Below, one piece after another: positions 1 to 10,382 of a stretch of DNA of 53,988 bases. Under the pieces are notes generated by a model. That model made no database searches. It was not told the origin of the DNA and saw nothing but the letters and a program-made list of their open reading frames with translations. The DNA comes from Candidatus Kapaibacterium sp. GTDB lineage: Bacteria; Bacteroidota; Ignavibacteria; Kapaibacteriales; UBA2268. Position numbers and translations under genes: made by a program. The stretch covers positions 233,132-287,119 of the forward strand of contig JAMLHE010000005.1 in the NCBI GenBank assembly GCA_023957315.1, read 5' to 3'. Positions within the stretch are counted from its first letter, which is position 1, and each line of letters opens with the position of its first letter.

Positions 1-3000
1 GAAGCGAATCACGGAAAGCAATTAAATGACCATCAATATTTACTGTATCGTTATTGTATAACATTCCCGGGAAATATGATGCAGCAGGACCGTTATGTTT
101 GAGTGCTTGTTCGTTCGACCAGCTCAATTTGTTATTCCAATTACCATTAATACGGCTATAAAAAATTCTGCCATTGAAATAAATTAGTGGTTCGCCGGCA
201 GTCCAATCACCATCCAAGGTGTCAACATTTGTGACAATAATTTTGTTGTTAATTGAATCAACGTACGGATTGTTTCCAAGGTTAATTTCCCACATTCCAC
301 GGCGACGCCCGGGCAAATAAATAGATTCATTTCCGACGACTTCAACTTGGTTGTAGGAAAAGTTTAAACTATCAGCAGTTACATTTGTAACCTCGTTGGT
401 AGAAATCGTCCAATAATGAAATAATGAGCTATCCATCAAACGCAATGGGTGCCTGTCATCAACTTGCTTAACGGTTATCGAAGCATTAGCTCCGTAATTG
501 GCAGTAGCTTGTATAAATGCAGGATTGAAAAGAGGCTCAACTCCAATCGGGAAATTGAAATTTCTCAACACTCCAGTACCACTTGTGAATCTTTTGGTGA
601 TAGTGCCGGAAGTTGCAGAGCCTGTTGTAGCCAACATTCTATCTGCATCAAAAGTTCCTGCACCCGGAGTAACAGTTGCAGTTTGGTTTATGGTAAGATT
701 GATATTATCGGCAATATGGAAATGATTTGCAGAATCTAAAATAAGCGAATTTGAAATAATTGCATTTTGTTCCAGATTTATATCCGCACCATTTTTGCGA
801 GAGTTCAAAATATTAAATGTTGTAATTGCACTGCCACGAATTTCGCTATCGTCAGCACCTCTGAAAATGAGTGAGCCTGTACCTGCGGCAAATCCATTTG
901 TAGTGTCATTGATGAAATCACCAAGTAGCGTGATGTTTCGCGTACCATTAAGGTGTTGACCGGACACAATCTTCAATGAATCTACAATGCTGAAATCTTT
1001 TTCAGGTGCAACTGTGCTATTTGGTTGCTTGGAATGAACCGAATATGAAGCAACCCAATCAGGCAAACCATTGCCGGATACTTGAGCAACAGTTGTAGCA
1101 GGGTTAATTATTTTTATAGTATAATCTTCAAATTCACCTGTACCTGTGCTTGTAGCATTAAAATCAGAATTTGTTTCCCGCATCCCCACTCTCATAAAAG
1201 TTGAGCTATTTCCTGTGCCAATTGGAACTGTAAAATTAGTTGAAACTAATGTTGTGTCGTTTGAATTTTGGCTCATTATCATCTCAGGTGCCGAATTTGC
1301 ATAAGAACCGTCGTAATTATAATCAATCCATGCACGGAATCTTCGGTTAGTGCTGACGTTGCTTGGATTAATTTGCAAAGTATAAGTTTGTCCGGCAACT
1401 AATACAGCGGGATGTTCGGGATAGATATTAACACAACCCGAAGACCTCAAAAGCGAATTACCTGAAAAGTTATCTATAATAACATTTGCAGAAGCATCTA
1501 ATATTCTCACTCTTTCGATAAAATGAGTAGTGCCGTTTCTATTTGCAAAAGCCACAGCTTGCAAATTATTCATGTGATTGCCGACAGCACTATAAACAAT
1601 ATTAATACTATCCAAAACGCTCGGGTAAGTATATTGACCAAGCAGATTACCGCTTTTTGTTCCACTCGTAGCAATACCATATTGAGAACCAACAGTAAGT
1701 TTAGAGCCTGCCTTAGCTTCGAAATTATTAAACCTGAGCACAAATGCGTCAAAATCCAAAGCACCAGTTGCTTCAACGTTGACAGAAGGACCTGCCCAAG
1801 CATTTAAAATACTAATTGAAGAAAGTCTGTTCGTCCCAATATTTGTATTGAGCTTGATACTACGGTTATTACCAATATAAACGTTATCATACTGGCGATG
1901 TGGAAATCCACGCACTCCCGGGTCAGGGTCTGTAGCTGCTTCGTTAATAGCACTAAGGTATGATACCGTTGACCAATTATTGGGGTCCGTCCAATCACCA
2001 TCATTTATGCTATAGAAAATGTAAAAATTAATCAATCCTGCTTGATTACCTACAACGAAGTCACCGAGCAAAATATCAGAACCTATTGATTCAGAATTCC
2101 CAAATGCGAGATTTACGCTATTGGCTTGGGTGTAACCAATACCGCCTGCATTTGCTCCGGTATAAGCAAACTGTGGGGTGTTTGACAAATCACGCGTATC
2201 AGTACATGCAAATGGCTGACCATCATTGGCGCCACCATTACTAGCATACATAGCCTGCCAATCAACCGAATTAGTCCATTCGCGAATGAAAGCCATTTCG
2301 GTACACGCATAATCATCAACATTTGTATCATCGCCGGGTACTGCATATGAAGCACGGACATTATAATTTCTTGTGCCGCGAGCAAAAGTGGAACCGCTTG
2401 GTAGAGTAAATCTCCAATATTTAGGTCCAATCACACGGGCAGGAGAAATTGATGGATTGTACATATTCAAATGATAAGGGTGCATACCCAATTCGACTTT
2501 TGCCCCCAAATAACCTGCAGCACTTCCGGAACCGGAAGCAAAATCAATGTAAAATGGCGAATAAATAGCAGTATCCCCAATTTCAAATTCTACTGCCGGT
2601 GCATCACCGGATGGAATATATCGCCTCATTTCACCATTTACCCAACCGCGACTATTTCCGGCATTGGAAACCGTTGCTCCTGAATTTATTTGCACATAAG
2701 CACTCGGTCTTTGACGAGCATCAAGTAAGGTTTTGTTTGCTGAAATTGCTGTAAAATTTAAATTGTTCAGAATGTTTAATGCAGTATTGTCCCACAATAA
2801 TACACTACCCGTATTCTCAACCTTGGATAGTACCAAGTTATAGAATTCTAATGGTGAAGCGGACAAGTTTGTAATCGTATCGCCACCGGCTCCTGTAAAA
2901 GTTACAGTCCGTGTACCGGGATTAAATGTTGTACCATCGTCTCTTCGGATGTTTCCATGAATGGTTAAATCGAAATTTGAACCGAAAGTGAAAGTTCCGG

Positions 3001-6000
3001 CGTCAAGATATAGGCTGTCCCGTACAACAATACTCTTAGCCGGCGATGCACTAATAGTCAGAGCATTGCTTGATTTGTCAATTACTATTGAAGCGACTGT
3101 ATCGGGCAAATTATTTACAACTTGGGTTTGAGTATTCCCGCCATAATATATGAAATGGGAACGCCCATGATTGCCAAAATTATACTCCCTTACGCTGGTT
3201 CTGATGTTGCCCAAAGCACCTGTCAAACGAAGCCCATCTGCTTCAGCACTACCTACAATACCGTCTTTTGCGATTTTGAAAGCACCCGAACCTTGGATTA
3301 AATTAGTTCCCAAAAGCGCCTTGCCACTCGAATCAACTCGAACGAACGCCTGCTCATTTCCGGTACTGTCAACATTAACGTTCAAATTAAGCGTAATCGT
3401 ATTGCCGTTTCCGATGTTTGCAATGTAGTGGTTTGATATTTCGCCCGGATAGGAAGCCGATGCAGAGCCACCATAAGATTGGGTTGACCAATTCGATGGC
3501 AAATCCCAATTGCCGTTAGCTCTCGTGAAATATTCAACTAAAACGGGTTCGCCGACAATGAAAGTACCAAAAGCTTTCAACTTGCTAATTTTCGTAGAAT
3601 TAGAAAGTCTCTCGGACATTACCGGATATGTAGTAAAAGTATATGGACGTACCCAAGAGGAGCCCGTATAATACAAAATGTCAAAATTTGCAGTATCGGC
3701 ATTATTTCGGATGTCACCATTTGGTGATGCCCCTGGAATAAAAGTAATATCTAAACTGAATTCTCTATCGGTACCCAATACAAAAGCACCGCCTGTCGGT
3801 TTGTTTATGTAAAATTGACGTGCAACGTGTTTATCAGGTTTGATAAGACTGTTTGCAGGAGTCAATCCGGTTGGAGTAGCATCAGTCCAAGCAATCGGAG
3901 ACGTTGCAGTTGTTACTGTGTCACTGTAAACGCCCATCAACCCTGAAACTCCACCGGTTCCGGTAAAATCTAATTCTACCGGAGTGTAGCTTGTATTATA
4001 ACCAACTTCGTATATTTTATTTTGAGCCCCTATCCCAACAACCTTACGCAGTTCTCCGTCTATGAATCCGCTTCCGGGTCGTGTCAGAGTGCCGAGAACA
4101 GTCACAAAACGATAATCTGTACCGATATGAGGTCGCAAATTTCCATTTTGGAGTATCAAATTATTATTGACAATGATTCCATTGCCAACAGCGCCAACAG
4201 TTTGGGAATTAACTCCTGCGTTGTTGTTTATTGTCAGATTATAAAAATTCTGGTCGCCAATCGTTTTTGAAATCGTTTGCAAAGAATTGTTGTTGAAATG
4301 AACATCGGAATTATCATAAATAAAAGTTCCTTTATCATTCAACCAATTTCCGTACAGTGAAAGGTGAAAATTGCCTAATTTAAAATTAGCGGCGCTATCA
4401 ATTCGCAAATTCCCTTGGACTTTAATATCATCTAAAGGAGCAACAATACCCGCACCTGCAAAAACAATATTATTGAACGGATTATCACTTGTATCGCGTG
4501 AAGTAATATTATTAGTATTAAGATTTACAGTTGACCTAAAGATTAGCGTACCGGAACCGGGTATAAATGTACTCCCGTTTTGATTTGACCAATCTCCTTG
4601 CACTTCAAGATTGAAATTATTTGCATCGAATTCTACGTTGTGATTCAATGTAATATCATTCAAAACCTTGAACGTAGGCGAGCCGATAGCTGATAATTGT
4701 TTTGTTCCGGCGCTATCAAGGATTAGATTGTAATATTGGAGATTGACAGTTGTATCAGCCGGTGATGCCGGGCGAGTAGGGATAGTTTGAGTCCCGCCGT
4801 TCTTGTTAAATCTTACTGTCGAACCGTCAGTCAAAAAAGCATAGGAATTACTTGCAAAATTCAAATTCGAAATATCTAAACTATTCCTAATAATCATTTG
4901 CCCCGAATTAGGGAACGTTACATTACCACTGCGAGTATCGCCGGCAATTTTCAAATCAAAGTATTGCTGCACACCCGGCGTAGTAGTTGTGGTTGGAATT
5001 GTAGTGTTTCCTGTACCATCAAAACTTACCCTTCCAACTGTAAACGAAGGTGAAACATAGTTTGTTGGGAAGGTGGAACGAATCACAATTTCACCGCCAT
5101 CCATACGGAACAGTCTGCCTGATGTATTGCCGTTTATAGTTGTGGAAGCTAAATCAAGCGTTCCATCATTAATAATCAAAGAATCAGTAATCGCAAAATT
5201 CTTACTTAGCTCAAGAGTGTCACCTGCGGCTTTATTTACCACTATTGACCGAACTGTAGTTGGAATGCCTGTTCCGGTAAATTGCTTGCCTGAACCAACA
5301 AATTCGTAAACAGCATTTTGGCTGAAAACTCGTGTAGAAGTTTGGAATTGCCCTGAATTTGTGGGATTTGCAAAGACACCTTCACTATGACCAATTCCGA
5401 TAGTCGTATTGAGTTCTATAACAACAGAATCGCCAACAATTTCATAGTCACCATTAATAAAGAGTTTACCCGGGTCGCGTCCCTCGGTGCCATTTTCCAA
5501 TGATAATGTACCAACAGGAGCAACAGCAGAATCAATATTTATAACATTATGTTGAATGCGAATTTTATCAGATTGCTTATTTGGTGCGGTAGTAGAAGCA
5601 ACATCACCAAAGTAAACTTTAGACCAAGTATTTGGGTCGTGCCAATCTCCATCGGCTCGGCTGTAATAAGTTGCTTGTGCCACAACTACTTCACCAGCCA
5701 CCCAATCACCGTCTATAGAATCGACTTTTTGAGAATAGAAAAATTTGTTGTTGAAATCTACAATATCGTTATCTGCACCTGGATTGATTTTCCAAAATCC
5801 AAATGGATTATTATAAGCCGGTGAGAAGTATAAAACTACATAACTACCTTCGTTGCCTTCAACTTCAGATGCATTATAATAGAATTGAACTGTAGTACCG
5901 TCATCATTCAAATCAATATCTTCAGTCTCGATATTCCAATACTTTGTTAATGATTTGTCCTCAATTTCAACCATTGGATGCTCTTGCGGAACAGGCTTGA

Positions 6001-6727
6001 TAGCAATTCTGGGATTTGTGCTAAACGAGGCGCCACCAGTCAGAATGTTAATTTCAGCAGGTGTATAAACACCGGGAGTACCAACGGGAAACAAAACATC
6101 AACAGGTAAAGTTTGCGAACTTGGCAATTGTCTGACTAAATGCCCGCCTAAAAGTGGGTCGCCATCACTACCAATGTTGATTATACACCTAAGGCTGTCG
6201 AAAGAAGCCAAATCATAATCATTCATAGCATTAGCGTATATCTGAGCAGTCGGGGTGATGATGAGCTCGGAGTTTACCAAATGAACCGAACCCGAAAGCA
6301 ATCTCAAATTGTCATTTATGCTCAAATTCGTATTGGGGTCAAGCGTGACGTTGTTAGTACCGCTTTTATTAACCACAATTCGGTCAATCGAATAGTTAGC
6401 TGCGCCACCGATAGAATCAAGTTCATTTTGGACGAAAGTCAGTAATCCATTGGTATTTTGAGTATATGTACCATAGTTGAAGAATCTGCCACTAATGAAT
6501 AGGTCGGATTTTATACCGTTTTCATGAATAAGCGAAGCGCCGGATTCGATTGTGACGCCGCCATTTAGGGTAACAATTGCATTTTCTGACATGAAAACAT
6601 TAGTACCACCTGTTTTGACAGTCATTATTTGTGAGTAAGAATAAGGACTAAATACAATACAACAAAACAAAATTGCAAGCAATTTTGAATATAAATTCCG
6701 AGTTATATTTATATTGTTTTTATTCAT
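1..6727 (-). CDS. Giant repetitive surface/secreted protein (3' end outside window)
   Basis: This is an open frame of at least 2,242 codons that runs off the window at base 1, so the C-terminus is missing. I checked the frame at about 3490, 1138 and 79 and found it continuous. The start is an ATG at 6727 that overlaps the stop of the upstream fibre-like gene by 8 bp. A hydrophobic stretch at residues 14-28 followed by SYSQ looks like a signal peptide. The body is low-complexity beta-rich sequence. A module ending in a Trp-rich motif of the type NGxWxxPxxWS recurs near residues 362, 1072, 1579 and 2196, each time preceded by a GDWxxGE-like motif. A GEVED-type domain (AWIDYNYDG to GEFEDYTI) lies near residues 1760-1873. 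Known relatives of such modules are Bacteroidota surface proteins exported by T9SS. An adhesin or beta-helix role is inferred; the sorting domain would lie beyond the window. Confidence 0.85.
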   Translation of the reverse strand, partial: MNKNNINITRNLYSKLLAILFCCIVFSPYSYSQIMTVKTGGTNVFMSENAIVTLNGGVTIESGASLIHENGIKSDLFISGRFFNYGTYTQNTNGLLTFVQNELDSIGGAANYSIDRIVVNKSGTNNVTLDPNTNLSINDNLRLLSGSVHLVNSELIITPTAQIYANAMNDYDLASFDSLRCIINIGSDGDPLLGGHLVRQLPSSQTLPVDVLFPVGTPGVYTPAEINILTGGASFSTNPRIAIKPVPQEHPMVEIEDKSLTKYWNIETEDIDLNDDGTTVQFYYNASEVEGNEGSYVVLYFSPAYNNPFGFWKINPGADNDIVDFNNKFFYSQKVDSIDGDWVAGEVVVAQATYYSRADGDWHDPNTWSKVYFGDVASTTAPNKQSDKIRIQHNVINIDSAVAPVGTLSLENGTEGRDPGKLFINGDYEIVGDSVVIELNTTIGIGHSEGVFANPTNSGQFQTSTRVFSQNAVYEFVGSGKQFTGTGIPTTVRSIVVNKAAGDTLELSKNFAITDSLIINDGTLDLASTTINGNTSGRLFRMDGGEIVIRSTFPTNYVSPSFTVGRVSFDGTGNTTIPTTTTTPGVQQYFDLKIAGDTRSGNVTFPNSGQMIIRNSLDISNLNFASNSYAFLTDGSTVRFNKNGGTQTIPTRPASPADTTVNLQYYNLILDSAGTKQLSAIGSPTFKVLNDITLNHNVEFDANNFNLEVQGDWSNQNGSTFIPGSGTLIFRSTVNLNTNNITSRDTSDNPFNNIVFAGAGIVAPLDDIKVQGNLRIDSAANFKLGNFHLSLYGNWLNDKGTFIYDNSDVHFNNNSLQTISKTIGDQNFYNLTINNNAGVNSQTVGAVGNGIIVNNNLILQNGNLRPHIGTDYRFVTVLGTLTRPGSGFIDGELRKVVGIGAQNKIYEVGYNTSYTPVELDFTGTGGVSGLMGVYSDTVTTATSPIAWTDATPTGLTPANSLIKPDKHVARQFYINKPTGGAFVLGTDREFSLDITFIPGASPNGDIRNNADTANFDILYYTGSSWVRPYTFTTYPVMSERLSNSTKISKLKAFGTFIVGEPVLVEYFTRANGNWDLPSNWSTQSYGGSASASYPGEISNHYIANIGNGNTITLNLNVNVDSTGNEQAFVRVDSSGKALLGTNLIQGSGAFKIAKDGIVGSAEADGLRLTGALGNIRTSVREYNFGNHGRSHFIYYGGNTQTQVVNNLPDTVASIVIDKSSNALTISASPAKSIVVRDSLYLDAGTFTFGSNFDLTIHGNIRRDDGTTFNPGTRTVTFTGAGGDTITNLSASPLEFYNLVLSKVENTGSVLLWDNTALNILNNLNFTAISANKTLLDARQRPSAYVQINSGATVSNAGNSRGWVNGEMRRYIPSGDAPAVEFEIGDTAIYSPFYIDFASGSGSAAGYLGAKVELGMHPYHLNMYNPSISPARVIGPKYWRFTLPSGSTFARGTRNYNVRASYAVPGDDTNVDDYACTEMAFIREWTNSVDWQAMYASNGGANDGQPFACTDTRDLSNTPQFAYTGANAGGIGYTQANSVNLAFGNSESIGSDILLGDFVVGNQAGLINFYIFYSINDGDWTDPNNWSTVSYLSAINEAATDPDPGVRGFPHRQYDNVYIGNNRSIKLNTNIGTNRLSSISILNAWAGPSVNVEATGALDFDAFVLRFNNFEAKAGSKLTVGSQYGIATSGTKSGNLLGQYTYPSVLDSINIVYSAVGNHMNNLQAVAFANRNGTTHFIERVRILDASANVIIDNFSGNSLLRSSGCVNIYPEHPAVLVAGQTYTLQINPSNVSTNRRFRAWIDYNYDGSYANSAPEMIMSQNSNDTTLVSTNFTVPIGTGNSSTFMRVGMRETNSDFNATSTGTGEFEDYTIKIINPATTVAQVSGNGLPDWVASYSVHSKQPNSTVAPEKDFSIVDSLKIVSGQHLNGTRNITLLGDFINDTTNGFAAGTGSLIFRGADDSEIRGSAITTFNILNSRKNGADINLEQNAIISNSLILDSANHFHIADNINLTINQTATVTPGAGTFDADRMLATTGSATSGTITKRFTSGTGVLRNFNFPIGVEPLFNPAFIQATANYGANASITVKQVDDRHPLRLMDSSLFHYWTISTNEVTNVTADSLNFSYNQVEVVGNESIYLPGRRRGMWEINLGNNPYVDSINNKIIVTNVDTLDGDWTAGEPLIYFNGRIFYSRINGNWNNKLSWSNEQALKHNGPAASYFPGMLYNNDTVNIDGHLIAFRDSL

Positions 6728-9593
6728 TATATGAACTAATAACCCACCAATTTGAACCATCAGAAACAATTCTCCGAGCGCCCTCTAATCTAATAAATTT
6801 ATTAGCTGCACCATCTATAAGTTCACCTTCTTGGGGAATAAGATAAATTCTATCAGTAGATACTCCAACAACCCCTTTTTTAATATAAATAACTCTACCG
6901 GTATTAGAAGCAGCAGAAGGTAGATTAATATTTTTACTTCCACCGGTGAAAGAAGCAACAATTACTTGGTCGCTGGAACCAACATTATAATCATCCCTTC
7001 CTGTAAGATGAGTGACAGTAAGAGTATTAGAAGCTGAAACAGTTCCCCAACTGAGATTTCCACTTCCATCATTTTTCAAATAGCTATCCGCAGCACCTTG
7101 CGATACCGGTAAATTATAGCTTATATTAGCATTTTGCGTCCGAGCTTTGAAAGCCGTAAAGTTGTTCCCATCGGCTGTAGGCTCGTAAAATCTTAATTCA
7201 GATGCCGGTCCTGAACTTAAAAGCGAGACATTGCCTGTAACTTCTTGGTCATCGTTTAAAACAGCCCCAAAAGTAGTCCATGCAGAACCATTATAAAACT
7301 TAATATCGTTACTTGTGTTATCGAAATAAATAGTACCTTTCGTTGTAATGTTGGGAGCCGTTGCTTGAGGTTGCAAAATAAGTGCAATCGGGTCAATATT
7401 TCCATCAACGATTAAATCTTGAGTAATCCTCACGTCGCCGTCTATCAACACTTGAACCGTATCATGAGGGGCAGTTGCAGTATTGATACTCAATTTGCCG
7501 TTTGCGAATAAACGCATACGCTCAGTATTATTAGTGGCGAAAATCATGTCGGAAGACTCGAGTTGTCGTAATTCGGCTATTCCCGTACTACTTACTCCTA
7601 TATCAAAGCCATCACTTGCAGTAGTACCGGTTGTAGTCCCTGCCGTAAATTTGTGGTAAGCCGCAGTTGCATCTCCCCCGTCTTGGTGCACTAATGCGGT
7701 TGGAGTGCTAATTCCAACACCAATATTAGTCCCATCATTGCTTAAATTGCTCGAAACAACCCAATCTGTACCATTATGTCTTAGGGTTTGCTTATCTGAG
7801 CCCGGTGGTAATGAACCTGATGGAGCATTTACCCAAATTGGTGCTGCTGCGCCACTTGTTTGCAAAAGTTGTCCTGAAATTCCGGGAGAAAGTTGCACCC
7901 AATCAGTACCATCATAATACATCATCGAACCTATTGTATTTCCGGTAATTTGAATTTTTGCGCCGTCAACAGCATTATCAATGATTTTTGCTGTTGTAAT
8001 TGCATCATTGGCTATAGTCAAAACACCTGCGTTGCTAATTGTGGCATCGCCACTCATTGCAACTCCGGTGGCAACGTTTAAAGCATCACCTACAAAAATG
8101 TTTGTATTTGTCAGTGCATTTGTCATTTTTGCGTCAAGTTGAGTTTGGATATTGCTCGTTACGCCATTCAAAAATTGAAATTCGGTGTTGTCAATGCTGC
8201 CGTCTGCTAATTTTGTTGCGTCAATGCCTGTAGCAAGTTTAGCATTTGTGATTTGAGTGTTGCCGATTTTTGCTGTTGTGATTGCATCGTTACCAATTGT
8301 CAAAACACCTGCATTGCTGATTGTGGCATCGCCGCTCATAGCAACTCCGGTGGCAACGTTTGAAGCATCACCGACGAAAATGTTTGTATTTGTCAGTGCA
8401 TTTGTCATTTTTGCGTCAAGTTGAGTTTGGATATTGCTCGTTACGCCATTCAAAAATTGAAATTCGGTGTTGTCAATGCTGCCGTCGGCTAATTTTGTTG
8501 CGTCAATGCCTGATGCAAGTTTGGCATTTGTGACTTGAAGGTTGCCGATTTTTGCCGTTGTGATTGCATCGTTACCAATTGTCAAAACACCTGCATTGCT
8601 GATTGTGGCATCGCCGCTCATAGCAACTCCTGTGGCTAAATTTGAGGCATTACCGACAAAGATATTAGTATTGAGCAATGTGCCGGAAACTTTTGAGTCA
8701 AGTTGAGTTTGAATGTTGCTTGTAACGCCATTCAAATATTGAAATTCGGTGTTGTCAACGCTGCCGTCGGCTAATTTTGTTGCATCAATTGCAGCTGCAA
8801 GTTTAGCATTTGTGACTTGGGTGTTGCCGATTTTTGCTGTTGTTATAGCATCATTGGCAATAGTCAAAACACCTGCATTGCTGATTGTGGCATCACCGCT
8901 CATAGCAACTCCTGTGGCTAAATTTGAGGCATTACCGACAAAGATATTAGTATTGAGCAATGTGCCGGAGACTTTTGAGTCAAGTTGAGTTTGAATGTTG
9001 CTTGTAACGCCATTCAAATATTGAAATTCAGTGTTGTCAACGCTACCGTCAGCAAGTTTAGTCGCATCAATTCCGGTAGCAAGTTTGGCATTTGTGACTT
9101 GGGTGTCACCTATTTTTGCTGTTGTAACTTGATTGTTGCCAATTTTTGCTGTTGTGATTGCATTGTTGTTAATTTTAGCTGTAGTTATTGCATTGTTAGC
9201 AATAGTCAAAACTCCCGCATTTGTGATTGTAGCGTCACCACTCAATACAACTCCGGTCGCAATGTTTGAGGCATTACCAACGAAAATACGAGAATTATCC
9301 AAAGAGATAATACCATTGGTTAATATTGGCACCCAAGTAGCACCTGTATAATATTCAAAACGATTATTTGTAGTATTGTAAATCATTAGCCCCGTTGCCG
9401 GAGTAGCAATTGCATCTCTATTTGCGGTCGTAAGTCTTGGTACTAGCAAGCCTTTATCTGTAGAGACAAGGTCAAGCAACGCAGTAACTTCAGGTGTCGT
9501 TGTACCTATACCTACATTTTCTTGAGATTGTGCACTTATATGAAAGGCTAATAACACAATCAAAATGATAAAATTTGTAGTTTTGTTTTTCAT
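6720..9593 (-). CDS. Tail-fibre-like secreted repeat protein
   Basis: About 957 aa from the ATG at 9593. I chose that start because it begins a normal signal peptide (MKNKTTNF to ISAQSQ); an upstream TTG would add 11 residues. The N-terminus carries the NVGIGTTTP and LLVPRLTTANRDAI motifs common to secreted Bacteroidota proteins that resemble phage tail fibres. Next come about five 94-residue repeats (TNIFVG..SGDAT..NAGVLTI..AITTAKI..), encoded by near-identical 282-bp DNA units. A less repetitive C-terminal part follows, ending in SDGSNWWVISSYNE. No T9SS sorting domain is obvious. It overlaps the giant surface gene downstream by 8 bp, so the two are probably co-transcribed and may act together at the cell surface. 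The precise function is unknown. Confidence 0.85.
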   Translation of the reverse strand: MKNKTTNFIILIVLLAFHISAQSQENVGIGTTTPEVTALLDLVSTDKGLLVPRLTTANRDAIATPATGLMIYNTTNNRFEYYTGATWVPILTNGIISLDNSRIFVGNASNIATGVVLSGDATITNAGVLTIANNAITTAKINNNAITTAKIGNNQVTTAKIGDTQVTNAKLATGIDATKLADGSVDNTEFQYLNGVTSNIQTQLDSKVSGTLLNTNIFVGNASNLATGVAMSGDATISNAGVLTIANDAITTAKIGNTQVTNAKLAAAIDATKLADGSVDNTEFQYLNGVTSNIQTQLDSKVSGTLLNTNIFVGNASNLATGVAMSGDATISNAGVLTIGNDAITTAKIGNLQVTNAKLASGIDATKLADGSIDNTEFQFLNGVTSNIQTQLDAKMTNALTNTNIFVGDASNVATGVAMSGDATISNAGVLTIGNDAITTAKIGNTQITNAKLATGIDATKLADGSIDNTEFQFLNGVTSNIQTQLDAKMTNALTNTNIFVGDALNVATGVAMSGDATISNAGVLTIANDAITTAKIIDNAVDGAKIQITGNTIGSMMYYDGTDWVQLSPGISGQLLQTSGAAAPIWVNAPSGSLPPGSDKQTLRHNGTDWVVSSNLSNDGTNIGVGISTPTALVHQDGGDATAAYHKFTAGTTTGTTASDGFDIGVSSTGIAELRQLESSDMIFATNNTERMRLFANGKLSINTATAPHDTVQVLIDGDVRITQDLIVDGNIDPIALILQPQATAPNITTKGTIYFDNTSNDIKFYNGSAWTTFGAVLNDDQEVTGNVSLLSSGPASELRFYEPTADGNNFTAFKARTQNANISYNLPVSQGAADSYLKNDGSGNLSWGTVSASNTLTVTHLTGRDDYNVGSSDQVIVASFTGGSKNINLPSAASNTGRVIYIKKGVVGVSTDRIYLIPQEGELIDGAANKFIRLEGARRIVSDGSNWWVISSYNE
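7945..9295 (-). repeat. 282-bp tandem repeats inside the fibre-like gene
   Basis: Equivalent points in successive units fall at 8954, 8672, 8390 and 8108, exactly 282 bp (94 codons) apart. The first unit (toward 9295) is longer because of extra copies of an ITTAKI microrepeat. The last (7945-8108) is partial. Units are nearly identical at DNA level, so copy number could change in frame by recombination. Confidence 0.92.
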
Positions 9594-9713
9594 AATATTC
9601 AAACTTAATTTAACAACACCTAACATTTAGCAGAGCCTAAAAATACGATTTCAACAAAAGTAGTACATAATCAAATAAAAAACCTCAGTAATACTACTTA
9701 CTTAAAATACCTT

Positions 9714-10367
9714 TTACTTCAAATTTCTCCCAACAGCAAATTTCACCAACGAAGCGGCACTTTTTATGCCAAGTTTTTGCATTATATTGTATCTATGAGA
9801 TTCGACAGTACGAATGCTCAACCCAAGATTTTCTGCAATTTCTGCGCTTGTAAGTCCTTCTGCAACAAGGTTCAAGACGTCCTGCTCTCGTTTCGTTATC
9901 GAAACTTGTTTTACGTCTTCAATATTCGAAGGCATAACCTTGTTTTGGATGATTTGAATGATAGATTTGCTAAAAACTCTCTCGCCTTGTGTTACGAGTT
10001 TGATGGATTCTATCAAATCCTTTGCAGAAATATCTTTAGTAAGATACCCGTCAGCACCTGCAGCTAAAGCCTGTTCAAGATGTTCTGCATCTTCGAATGC
10101 AGTCAACATTATAACATATGTAGTTGGGGAAACTCTTTTTATTTCATTTATAGCTTGAATTCCTGTCATCTTTGGCATCAAAATATCCAATAATGCAACG
10201 ATTGGCTTGTGATATTCAGCCAATCTTATAGCATCTTCTCCATTTGCACCATCATCAAGAATTCTGATAGTCTTGTCAACAGACAATAGTCTTCTTATAC
10301 CCGCACGTACTACTTCGTGGTCGTCAGCTATAATGGTCGTAATTGGGTTGTCGATTTCAAAAAGCAT
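9714..10367 (-). CDS. Two-component response regulator, NarL/LuxR type
   Basis: 217 aa, the usual length for the family. Residues 10-125 are a receiver domain with acidic pocket DD at 15-16, phospho-acceptor Asp61 in LLDILMPKMTG, Thr89 and Lys111. Residues 150-215 are a LuxR-type helix-turn-helix (LTKREQDVLNLVAEGLTSAEIAENLG). It is expected to be phosphorylated by a histidine kinase and to bind DNA as a dimer. It lies 15 bp downstream of the NAD synthetase gene on the same strand, so the two probably share a transcript. No kinase gene is adjacent; the kinase at 24270 is about 14 kb away and need not be its partner. Confidence 0.93.
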   Translation of the reverse strand: MLFEIDNPITTIIADDHEVVRAGIRRLLSVDKTIRILDDGANGEDAIRLAEYHKPIVALLDILMPKMTGIQAINEIKRVSPTTYVIMLTAFEDAEHLEQALAAGADGYLTKDISAKDLIESIKLVTQGERVFSKSIIQIIQNKVMPSNIEDVKQVSITKREQDVLNLVAEGLTSAEIAENLGLSIRTVESHRYNIMQKLGIKSAASLVKFAVGRNLK

Positions 10368-10382
10368 AGTGTTCCTTAATTT

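Noticed and set aside
449..5824. Many 60-105-codon frames on both strands over the first 6 kb
   Set aside because: They lie across one continuous minus-strand frame of >2,240 codons with repeated motifs; the short frames are shadows.
6720..9593. Prophage tail fibre
   Set aside because: No other phage gene is nearby, a signal peptide is present, and the motifs are common in secreted Bacteroidota proteins.
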